Below are positions 56,859 through 64,000 of a DNA stretch of 64,000 bases, piece after piece (within the stretch, counting starts at the first letter, position 1; the number at the start of each line of letters is the position of its first letter). This DNA is from Oligoflexia bacterium. GTDB taxonomy: Bacteria; Bdellovibrionota; Bacteriovoracia; Bacteriovoracales; Bacteriovoracaceae. A program made the position numbers and the translations under genes. The stretch spans positions 62,001 through 126,000 of the forward strand of contig JADFZW010000004.1 in the NCBI GenBank assembly GCA_015232355.1, read 5' to 3'. The notes under the pieces are model-generated. The model was given only the letters and a program-made list of their open reading frames with translations. It ran no database searches and had not been told where the DNA came from.

Positions 56859-57644
56859 GTGGCGGAACAAACAACTAGTACGCTTATCAATCAAATGTAT
56901 GGCCAGAGTAGTAATGGAAATGAAAAAACTACTAATGAGAAGATCTCTCTTTGGGATAAAATTTTACGCTATATTCGTAAAAGCTCCAGAATATTTAGTA
57001 GTATGAATCGAGAACAGTATCGCCAATTTAGACTGGGACTTATTATTTCCATGGTAGTGCTCACGATTGTAATCATAGATGGAATCTATTATTACAATAA
57101 GTTTATCTTTCAAATCTCTAATATCCTATCTTCGGCCAGTAAAGTTGAAACTATTCTTGAAAGAAAAAGAAATCTCTCTGTAAACTTATCAAAAATTGTT
57201 ACAGATTATGCCTTGTATGAAGAACGAGTCTTTGGAGAAGTTGCAAATGCAAGACAAATATTTGCCATTGGAAAAACACAAGATAGAACTGGTCAATTCC
57301 CTCTTACAAAAACAAATTCCAATTCTATAACTGCACCTGCATCCGCAGCTGCAACTGCTCCAAAATATTCTACTGGAGAATTACTCTCTAAACTTTTTGC
57401 CCTCTCAGAACAGTATCCTGATCTAAAAGTACACCAAAATTTATTAAAGTTTATCGACGCCTTGGTAGAGAGTGAAAAAGCTTTATCTGATGCTCGCGCA
57501 GAATATAATTCTTTTGTTAATGTCTATCGTGCTAGTGTAAAAATGTTTCCTGGTAATTTTTATAATCTATTTTTTAACTTCAAACTCTATCCATTTTTTG
57601 AGGCATCAGATGAAGTCAGACAGTTTTGGAAAGTACCTTACTAG
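56859..57644 (+). CDS. mamQ: MamQ-like LemA-domain protein
   Basis: GTG is the start, with GGAGAA eight bases upstream. A cytosolic N-terminus (about 55 residues) is followed by a transmembrane helix (about 63-82). The LemA-like domain then gives ILSSASKVETILERKRNL, YALYEERVFGEVANAR and LVESEKALSDARAEYNSFVNVYR, ending KFYPFFEASDEV-type residues. LemA proteins exist outside magnetosomes, but the C-terminal NLFFNFKLYPFFEAS and N-terminal length fit MamQ, which is required for magnetosome membrane formation. The next gene overlaps by 35 bases. Confidence 0.8.
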   Translation: MAEQTTSTLINQMYGQSSNGNEKTTNEKISLWDKILRYIRKSSRIFSSMNREQYRQFRLGLIISMVVLTIVIIDGIYYYNKFIFQISNILSSASKVETILERKRNLSVNLSKIVTDYALYEERVFGEVANARQIFAIGKTQDRTGQFPLTKTNSNSITAPASAAATAPKYSTGELLSKLFALSEQYPDLKVHQNLLKFIDALVESEKALSDARAEYNSFVNVYRASVKMFPGNFYNLFFNFKLYPFFEASDEVRQFWKVPY

Positions 57645-58104
57645 TCCTATAGAATTTAGCAAGCAATGGTTTGCACATCTTGCATTTGTTGGTATTATTT
57701 GCACTCTTATTTTACTCTATTCTGACTATAACTTAGCAACTGGCTCAGGCAATTTATGTCTGATTCTATTCTTATTGGCCAACACCTACATTCCAGCAAA
57801 ACGCTTACGTTTTATTTACAACTTCAGAAATGTAGAGGAGTTTTTTCAAGTCTTTCTCTACTTTCATTGTATTGTTAATATCTTTGCATTTTCACTAGCA
57901 TGTGTTCATGCCTACTTAACAAATTGGGTGAACATTTGGCTTGAGATTACTCTGCTTCTTATGGGTTGGCTTACCTTTGGTGGTTTCTTGTTAAAATTTA
58001 ATTATAACTCTACTATCAAGAGATGGATTTACTTTCTTCACAGTCAACAGATTATCTTCTATATTATGTTATTTGCTCTCCTCAAAGGACACTATGTGAT
58101 TTAG
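57610..58104 (+). CDS. Small ferric-reductase-like heme membrane protein
   Basis: The start at 57610 has GAGG six bases upstream, within the end of mamQ. The 164 residues have about five transmembrane helices. Two helices carry paired His (His86/His100 and His144/His161), as in the heme b-binding core of YedZ/ferric reductase proteins; magnetosome MamZ has a similar C-terminal domain. The second spacing (17 residues) is longer than usual. No FAD or NAD(P)H domain is attached. A role in lumenal iron redox is plausible. Confidence 0.65.
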   Translation: MKSDSFGKYLTSPIEFSKQWFAHLAFVGIICTLILLYSDYNLATGSGNLCLILFLLANTYIPAKRLRFIYNFRNVEEFFQVFLYFHCIVNIFAFSLACVHAYLTNWVNIWLEITLLLMGWLTFGGFLLKFNYNSTIKRWIYFLHSQQIIFYIMLFALLKGHYVI

Positions 58105-58185
58105 GTTAGTGGTCTTTAGTAGTGAATTTCTTTTTTTTACTTTAAAATCACTTGTCCAATCTTGTAAATTTTTTTCAGGATCAAT

Positions 58186-61100
58186 ATGATTGACCAAAGA
58201 AAGCAAAACAATCAAACATTACCATCATCATCGCTATCATTATCACTATCGCCATCGCCATTTAAAAAATTTCTTCTACTTTTTTCAATCCTTCTTATAA
58301 TGTCATTAATTATAATAAATAGATTCCATTATTATCATAAAACAAAAATTGATAATACATTAATTACTATCTTAGAACATAAGGTTGAGATAATTGAGCA
58401 TTTGTTTCAAGACATTAAAAACCAGGCCAACAATTTAGCAACAAGATCGCACTTAAATAAAACAATTAATTCCTATATAAATAATGTAAATATAAAAAAA
58501 TTAAAAGACTTAAAAGAAAAAAATAAAAGAGAGCAAGTAATCGTAGAACAACTTCACATCTGGTTACAAAATACTAACTTTTCAAATATATTATTATATT
58601 CTATTGACGGGAATTACCTCGCAGGGGTCGAGGCCAGGGCCGGTGCCGGACAAAATTCCGATATAGATAATAGCAAACATCCAATCATCTTTAAGAGTGA
58701 ATTTCAAAAAACCATTAATGAAAATAAAATTGTTTTTGCTGATCTTAAGCAAATGGATTTGAATCACAAAATACATATATGTATGGGCCTTTTTATTCCC
58801 GTTAGAGATGTATTAGATTTTAAAGCTATTAAAAAGAACACCTCTTATAGCTCAAAAGTTACAGCAGTGTTATTTGCGGCCATCGATCCATTCAGCTACT
58901 TTTTTCCAGCAATTCAAAGTTGGCCACTACCAAGTAATACAGCAGAGTCACTAATTTTTAGACAAGAAGGAGATAGCGTACGTTTCTTAAATGGTCTAAA
59001 GCATATCTCAACCGGCCCTCTTTCTCTACTACTTCCAATAGAGAAGAATAAAGATGTTCCAGCGATTAAAGCTGTTTTAGGTGAAACTAAAACTATAATA
59101 AATGGGTTTGATTATCGAGGAGTAAAAGTTTTAGCATTCGCCAAAAAGATTCCTGGTACTCCTTGGTTTATACTTAGTAAAGATGACTATTGGGAACTCT
59201 ACACCTCTCTTTATATAGAAATTGCTTTAATAATTATGATTTTAATTATTTCCATAATAGCAATTATCTATTTACTTAACTTTTATTCTAGGAAGCGTGA
59301 ACATACTCTTTTAATAGAGCGTTTACAGAGCGAAAAATCACATCAAAATCTTTTTAATAATATGAGTGAGGGAATATCTACTAATCAATTAATTTTAGAT
59401 GATACCGGTAAAGCAGTAGACTACAAAATAATAAATTGTAACTCTTCATTTCTACAGTTAATACAAAAATCAGAACTACCTTCTAATTTATCTGCTTCAC
59501 AAGTTTATAACATTTCACCACCACCCTTTTTAGAGCAGTTTACAAACTTGATCCAAAAAAAGAATATCTCCTTATCAAAATTTGAAAAGTATAGTCCAAT
59601 TTTAAAAAAATATTTGCGCGTATCTACTTACCTAGAAGAGGTCGATAATAAATTTACTACCATTTATGAGGATATCACCTATAGAAAACAATCAGAGGAT
59701 TTGCTTTTTTCAGAGAAAGAACGCTTGCTGGTAACTTTGAGAAGTATTGGCGATGGAGTTATTGTTACAGACGATAATGGTAATATTACTTTGATGAACA
59801 AAGTTTCAGAGGAGTTAACAGGATGGTCTTTAGAAGATGCTTATGGAAAAGCACTTCCACAAGTCTTTCAAATTATAAATGAACGAACTGGAGTCAAATG
59901 TGAAAATCCAGTAGATAAGGTTTTACAAACAGGACGTATCATTGGTCTGGCCAATCATACTGCTTTAATTGCTAAAGATAAAACTCTACGAGTGATCGCT
60001 GATAGTGGTGCTCCTATAAGGGCCTCCGATGGAAAAATTGTAGGCGTGGTTCTTGTCTTTAGAGATATTACCAATGAACAAAAAATTGAAGAGCGATTAA
60101 GGAAAAGTGAGCGCCTCGATTCACTTGGAATTTTAGCAGGTGGAATCGCTCACGACTTTAATAATCTTTTATCTGGTTTATTTGGTTATATCGATGTTGC
60201 TAAAACATTTTGTCAGCAGAAACAATGTGATGAAGCAGTTAAGTATCTCAACAATTCACTTCGAGTCTTCTCCAGAGCAAAAGATTTAACTGGCCAACTC
60301 TTAACATTCGCTAAAGGTGGCAGTCCTATAAAGAGAGTACAATCCTTAATTCCATTAATTCAACATGCCTCAAGTTTTATGTTATCGGGCTCATCTATTG
60401 GAACCACTCTAAAAATAGCAGAGGATCTTTGGCCCGCTGAAATTGATGGTAATCAAATTGGCCAAGTTTTAGATAATATAGTTTTAAATGCCAGACAAGC
60501 AATGCCTCTTGGTGGTCATCTACAAATCAGCGCACTCAATACAAAATATACAACCGCCAGCAATACTCTACCTCACCTACCTCACGATCTAGAGATTGGT
60601 AATTATGTAGAGATAATAATTTCTGACAATGGAACAGGAATATCAGAGGAACATTTAGCTAAAATTTTTGATCCCTTTTTTACTACCAAACAACAAGGTA
60701 GTGGTTTAGGATTGGCCACAGCTCACTCTATAATAACTAAACATAATGGTATTATCGATGTTAAATCTACATTGGGAAAAGGAACAACTTTTACTATCTA
60801 TTTACCAGCAATTCCAGAGGCCATTCCAACTGTCTTTTCTCCAACATCAGCATTTCCTTCTCTTGATCTTAAGAGTGTTTGTAAAGTTTTAGTAATGGAT
60901 GATGAAGAAGATATTTGCAATATCTGCAAGACAATACTTACCAAAGCAGGATGTGAAGTAGAAATATCTTTAAAAGGAGAAGATGCTCTTCTTAAAATAA
61001 AAGCGGCCATTAACTCTAACAATATTTTTAATGTTATTATTTTAGATTTAACAATAGAAAATGGTCTTGGTGGTCTTGAAATTATAAAAGATATTCGAGC

Positions 61101-61248
61101 ACTTGATAGTAATGTTGTTGTCATCGCTAGCAGTGGATACTCTGATGCTCCAGTTATTTCTACACCAAAAAATTTCGGTTTCAATGATGCTATCACAAAA
61201 CCATTCACAAAAATCGAGCTAATCAACCTCATTAAGAAAAATCTATAA
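58186..61248 (+). CDS. Membrane PAS hybrid histidine kinase
   Basis: Domain order in 1020 residues: Ser/Leu/Pro repeat tail, transmembrane helix (about 28-46), large periplasmic Cache-like sensor (about 50-340), second transmembrane helix (about 343-367), PAS (about 385-500), PAS (about 510-640), HisKA with GGIAHDFNNLLSG (His about 656), HATPase with NIVLNARQAM, SDNGTGI and GSGLGLA, then a receiver with Asp in VIILDLTIENGLGG. Motifs are intact. It begins 81 bases after the magnetosome-like operon and may sense an external cue for it; this is inference. Confidence 0.88.
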   Translation: MIDQRKQNNQTLPSSSLSLSLSPSPFKKFLLLFSILLIMSLIIINRFHYYHKTKIDNTLITILEHKVEIIEHLFQDIKNQANNLATRSHLNKTINSYINNVNIKKLKDLKEKNKREQVIVEQLHIWLQNTNFSNILLYSIDGNYLAGVEARAGAGQNSDIDNSKHPIIFKSEFQKTINENKIVFADLKQMDLNHKIHICMGLFIPVRDVLDFKAIKKNTSYSSKVTAVLFAAIDPFSYFFPAIQSWPLPSNTAESLIFRQEGDSVRFLNGLKHISTGPLSLLLPIEKNKDVPAIKAVLGETKTIINGFDYRGVKVLAFAKKIPGTPWFILSKDDYWELYTSLYIEIALIIMILIISIIAIIYLLNFYSRKREHTLLIERLQSEKSHQNLFNNMSEGISTNQLILDDTGKAVDYKIINCNSSFLQLIQKSELPSNLSASQVYNISPPPFLEQFTNLIQKKNISLSKFEKYSPILKKYLRVSTYLEEVDNKFTTIYEDITYRKQSEDLLFSEKERLLVTLRSIGDGVIVTDDNGNITLMNKVSEELTGWSLEDAYGKALPQVFQIINERTGVKCENPVDKVLQTGRIIGLANHTALIAKDKTLRVIADSGAPIRASDGKIVGVVLVFRDITNEQKIEERLRKSERLDSLGILAGGIAHDFNNLLSGLFGYIDVAKTFCQQKQCDEAVKYLNNSLRVFSRAKDLTGQLLTFAKGGSPIKRVQSLIPLIQHASSFMLSGSSIGTTLKIAEDLWPAEIDGNQIGQVLDNIVLNARQAMPLGGHLQISALNTKYTTASNTLPHLPHDLEIGNYVEIIISDNGTGISEEHLAKIFDPFFTTKQQGSGLGLATAHSIITKHNGIIDVKSTLGKGTTFTIYLPAIPEAIPTVFSPTSAFPSLDLKSVCKVLVMDDEEDICNICKTILTKAGCEVEISLKGEDALLKIKAAINSNNIFNVIILDLTIENGLGGLEIIKDIRALDSNVVVIASSGYSDAPVISTPKNFGFNDAITKPFTKIELINLIKKNL

Positions 61249-61270
61249 AGATTGTTTTATATAAATTATT

Positions 61271-61549
61271 TTATAATCCTTTTTCTCTCTCTTTTTTTAT
61301 AACCTCAAGATCTTTTGATATCATATACATTTTATAACCAAGGTATCCGATTGCCACAGTTGCAAGCAAAGGTAAAAAACCCGTACCAAACATTGCACCA
61401 CTGCCTACCTTACAACATCCGGCCAAAGCGTTACACCCACCCATCATCCCACCTCCAGCACCTAATCCTCCTCCTGCTCCTCCTATACAAACTCCATTTC
61501 CTAAGGCCACTGTTTTCACACCAACTAAATTTGGACAATTTGCAATCAT
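61271..61549 (-). CDS. Gly/Cys-rich small membrane protein
   Basis: The 92-residue product starts MIANCPNLVG, has a Gly-rich segment (GGAGGGLGAGGGMMGG, four to five Cys nearby), then one transmembrane helix (about 57-75) and a charged tail. Small Gly-rich single-span proteins such as Mms6, MamD and MamC occur in magnetosome clusters and shape crystals; the acidic crystal-binding tail of Mms6 is not clear here. AAGGAGAT precedes the ATG. It converges on the histidine kinase gene. Family assignment is uncertain. Confidence 0.6.
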   Translation of the reverse strand: MIANCPNLVGVKTVALGNGVCIGGAGGGLGAGGGMMGGCNALAGCCKVGSGAMFGTGFLPLLATVAIGYLGYKMYMISKDLEVIKKEREKGL

Positions 61550-61754
61550 CTTTAAAATCTCCTTTAAACAATATCCCTATTATCTATTGTAACTTAATTA
61601 AAAGTAACTCCTATTTGTGTCCACAGCAATGCCTATATATTACATATTTATTACATACAGAATGAGTATTGGGTATTAATTGGTAGAACTTGATCACTAC
61701 TAAAGAATGCTAATATATATAGTGTTTGGGGGAAAGAGAGTGTGAGATTTATAT

Positions 61755-61841
61755 ATGAAAACATTTAGTGTAAAAGAAAATAAAAACTTTATCGGACGTG
61801 ATTTCGAATTATCCAAACTTAAAGATGATTATCTATTGTGA
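61755..61841 (+). CDS. 28-residue ORF resembling an AAA ATPase start
   Basis: The frame MKTFSVKENKNFIGRDFEL then ends after LKDDYLL. NFIGRDFELSKLK resembles the opening (fxGRxxEL) of archaeal-type AAA ATPases. A purine-rich GGGGGAAAGAGAG lies about 30 bases upstream. It may be a remnant of a lost ATPase gene or a short peptide. Its end overlaps the convergent regulator gene by 13 bases. Confidence 0.3.
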   Translation: MKTFSVKENKNFIGRDFELSKLKDDYLL

Positions 61842-62554
61842 TGATGATCGTCTTTATTATTATAAGAGAGAAAAATATTAGTATCAGTGGTATTTGCTTT
61901 ACTGGCCTTTTTCCAAACATATATCTCTTTCATGATATCTTTATCTAGGGCCAATTGAGTATTTCTTCCTTGAATAACAAAAGTCGGATACCTTTGTAAA
62001 ATTTTTATCGATGAATTAGGCAATATTTGAAAATTAAGTAGCTTTTGTAATCTAGAATCAGAGTTTGTATTAATGTAAGCAACTTTATAAGTTTCATCAA
62101 TTTCTCCCTCTGCTAAAGACATAACTGCACTATGGATGGAATCTTGATGATTTTTACAACAATCACCTTCGGGAATTTTAATTCCATGAGGACATAGTTT
62201 AGGGTGCCCCAATAGAGTGCAGATGCTATCTACAATCTCCGGAATTAAAACATGTTCAAATTCACATGCTTTGCTTTCTATTTCATCAAGTTTCATTCCT
62301 AAAACATCAGTTAATAATCTTTCGGCCAGTCGGTGAGATCTCACAACTTGCCTTGCATGCGAATTACCTTTGGCCGTCATTTTAATAATTTCATTATTAA
62401 CTGTTATGTATTCTAACTTTTCTAAATCTCGAATAACTTCAACGCCAAAGGTACCTAAGTCATGTTGAGCGAAACCACTAATATTGGCCTCACCATGACG
62501 TTCAAGTAAGTGCCAAATAATTTCTAAACATTCTTCAATATCATGTCTTTTCAT
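61829..62554 (-). CDS. DtxR/IdeR-family iron regulator with FeoA-like domain
   Basis: Residues 1-60 form a winged helix-turn-helix; 65-135 the dimer and metal domain with CEFEHVLIPEIVD and LCPHGIKIPEGDCC; about 150-225 an SH3/FeoA-like domain (LQKLLNFQILPNSSIKIL). It should sense Fe2+ and repress iron-uptake genes. It is downstream of feoB with a single base between, so it probably controls its own operon. A His/Asp-rich tail closes the protein. The CPHG...CC motif is typical of FeoA-fused regulators. Confidence 0.85.
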   Translation of the reverse strand: MKRHDIEECLEIIWHLLERHGEANISGFAQHDLGTFGVEVIRDLEKLEYITVNNEIIKMTAKGNSHARQVVRSHRLAERLLTDVLGMKLDEIESKACEFEHVLIPEIVDSICTLLGHPKLCPHGIKIPEGDCCKNHQDSIHSAVMSLAEGEIDETYKVAYINTNSDSRLQKLLNFQILPNSSIKILQRYPTFVIQGRNTQLALDKDIMKEIYVWKKASKANTTDTNIFLSYNNKDDHHHNR

Positions 62555-62555
62555 A

Positions 62556-64000
62556 TTATATTTTACTCGATAATTTATAGAGCCAGTTTACTGCTCCACC
62601 AGTTAATATAGCTGCAACAAGAATAATTACTCTCATCACTATCGCCTGTTTTAATTTTATCTGTTTAATTATGGCCATAAGGTTAGCAAAGCAAGGCCCT
62701 AGCGTAGTTATTATAATTAAACTAACTATTATTTGTAGATGAGATAAAGAATTACTTGCACTCAAATTTAATAATTGAACTGCTCCTGCTTCATGTTTTA
62801 CTAGACATAAGAGAAAAGCATCAACTGTTTGAATGGGAAGTGATAAAAATGAAACTACAATTGGTGTTAAAGCTTTTTTAATAATTATAAGAGCATGAGT
62901 TTGATCAAGAACAAAGAGTAGAAAAGCTCCAATCATAAAAAGTGGAGGAATCTCTTTTAAAAACCACTTCATTCGATAATAAAGTTTCAAAAAAATATCT
63001 TGAAATTTTGGAATTCTAATCGGAGGAATTTCCAATATAAAATCAGTACGAATATCATCTTTTAAAATTTTATTTAAAATAATGCCGGCACAAAACTCTG
63101 CGATTACTAAACTAGTAAATACAATCACAAAAGCACTAAAAGAACTGGAGGCCAAAATTCCCAATATTAATCCCATTTGAGGAGAGCAAGGAATGGCAAA
63201 AGCAATTAAGAAGATCGCAATATATCTCTCTTTTTTAGAAGATAAGATTTGAGTTGTTAATGTGGCCATAGTTTTACAACCAAAAGCAAGCATCAAAGGT
63301 AATATAGATTGGCCGCTAAGACCTAATTTTTTTGTAAATCTTGAAACTAAAATACAGACATTGGTAAAATATCCTGAATCTTCCATCATATTTAAAATTA
63401 AAAAAAACATACAGAGGATAGGAAGAGCAGTGGCCAAAGCGTTACCTAGTCCTGTAGAAAGAATCCCATATTCACCCACCAAAAAATCTCGAAGTATTTT
63501 ATGTTCAATATTTTGACCTATCAATTGGTAGAGAGGATGAAAGATATAATTTTCTAAAAAACTTACCATTGTGTTTGCGGCCAACTGACCTACAAGAAGG
63601 TAAGTGAGATACATTACAAGCGCCAGGATTGGCCAGCCCCAAATAGGATGACGAGAATATCGACCAATTTTTTCTTGAATATTGCTGGCGCTAATTTGAG
63701 ATTCTTTAATAATATTTTCAGCAATTTCATCTACCCAATTTAATCTGGCGATTGTTATTTGATTAAAAAAATTATAATTAAGATTATTTTTATATCTAAT
63801 AATCCTTTCTTTTACTTTTTTTATTACCTGCTCTCCATAGGTATCTTTAACAAGTAATTCTACACTCAAATCTTCAAGTAAAAGCAGAATTTTCATAGAG
63901 GTACTTAGAGTAGAGTGTGAGTGTGAGTGTGAGTGTGAAGTTAAAACTTCATCAATAACATTTATTCCATGTTTGATGGTATCATTATATTTCACCAAAG
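62556..64000 (-). CDS. feoB: Ferrous iron transporter FeoB, N-terminus off window
   Basis: The frame is open to the window edge; the ATG at 63998 lies inside the gene. The visible 480 residues begin with the linker after the G domain (a His/Ser repeat sits in it) and include both Gate domains: TGLGNALATALPILCMFF, LAFGCKTMATLTTQ and FAIPCSPQMGL. The GCKTMAT form is typical of a subgroup common in deltaproteobacteria. It imports Fe2+ driven by GTP hydrolysis in the missing part. FeoB occurs in many magnetosome clusters. Confidence 0.9.
   Translation of the reverse strand, partial: LVKYNDTIKHGINVIDEVLTSHSHSHSHSTLSTSMKILLLLEDLSVELLVKDTYGEQVIKKVKERIIRYKNNLNYNFFNQITIARLNWVDEIAENIIKESQISASNIQEKIGRYSRHPIWGWPILALVMYLTYLLVGQLAANTMVSFLENYIFHPLYQLIGQNIEHKILRDFLVGEYGILSTGLGNALATALPILCMFFLILNMMEDSGYFTNVCILVSRFTKKLGLSGQSILPLMLAFGCKTMATLTTQILSSKKERYIAIFLIAFAIPCSPQMGLILGILASSSFSAFVIVFTSLVIAEFCAGIILNKILKDDIRTDFILEIPPIRIPKFQDIFLKLYYRMKWFLKEIPPLFMIGAFLLFVLDQTHALIIIKKALTPIVVSFLSLPIQTVDAFLLCLVKHEAGAVQLLNLSASNSLSHLQIIVSLIIITTLGPCFANLMAIIKQIKLKQAIVMRVIILVAAILTGGAVNWLYKLSSKI
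63912..63941 (-). repeat. In-frame hexamer repeat (His-Ser units)
   Basis: GTGAGT units repeated on the plus strand encode HSHSHSHS in the linker of FeoB after the G domain. Confidence 0.85.

Noticed and set aside
60798..61232. Minus-strand frame of 144 residues
   Set aside because: It is antisense to the receiver domain of the hybrid kinase and resembles no protein.
61315..61665. Plus-strand frame of 116 residues
   Set aside because: It is antisense to the Gly-rich membrane protein, which has a clear ribosome binding site and membrane helix.

Overview
The window comes from a low-G+C (about 30% by eye), densely coded Gram-negative chromosome. Lipoproteins, ExbB/ExbD, many hybrid histidine kinases, PilZ and HD-GYP proteins and an Rsm22-type methyltransferase point to a deltaproteobacterial, Bdellovibrionota or SAR324-like lineage; I cannot place it more finely. 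No rRNA, tRNA, CRISPR array or insertion sequence was seen, and no gene-free stretch exceeds 300 bases.

Region 1 (1-34.9 kb) is mixed chromosomal backbone: secreted subtilases and a lipoprotein metalloprotease, a galactokinase-like protein, ribosomal proteins L28, L33 and L31, lipoate ligase, ExbB/ExbD, an NRAMP-type transporter beside a channel-less MgtE sensor protein, and many c-di-GMP or two-component proteins, several with receiver domains lacking the phosphoacceptor Asp. Region 2 (35-41.2 kb) holds a 1257-residue membrane flavin/iron-sulfur fusion protein and a long receiver/coiled-coil protein.

Region 3 (41.3-64 kb) is the most interesting part. A plus-strand operon (55.1-58.1 kb) encodes a Cys-rich CPHCH membrane protein, a tandem-duplicated MamI-like protein, a second MamI-like protein, a MamA-like TPR protein, a MamQ-like LemA protein and a small ferric-reductase-like membrane protein. 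I read this as part of a magnetosome (magnetic organelle) gene cluster. Diverging from it, a minus-strand operon of 13 genes (54.9-42.9 kb) carries a Ycf46/ClpB-like AAA+ fusion, three different actin-like ATPases, a ParR-like adaptor, PilZ, a MinD-like ATPase, a small membrane protein, a HEAT-repeat protein and three coiled-coil proteins. This looks like a filament-based machine for positioning or building the organelle. A separate ParA operon lies beyond it, and a DtxR/FeoA regulator with FeoB iron transport closes the window. The usual mamB, mamM, mamE, mamO and mamP genes are not in view; they may lie outside or be absent.

Two genome-style features stand out. Short in-frame tandem repeats recur in many genes, and the palindrome GGCC is several-fold more frequent than base composition predicts. 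Two genes (the MinD-like and the ankyrin gene) appear to start at AUU or AUC behind strong ribosome binding sites.
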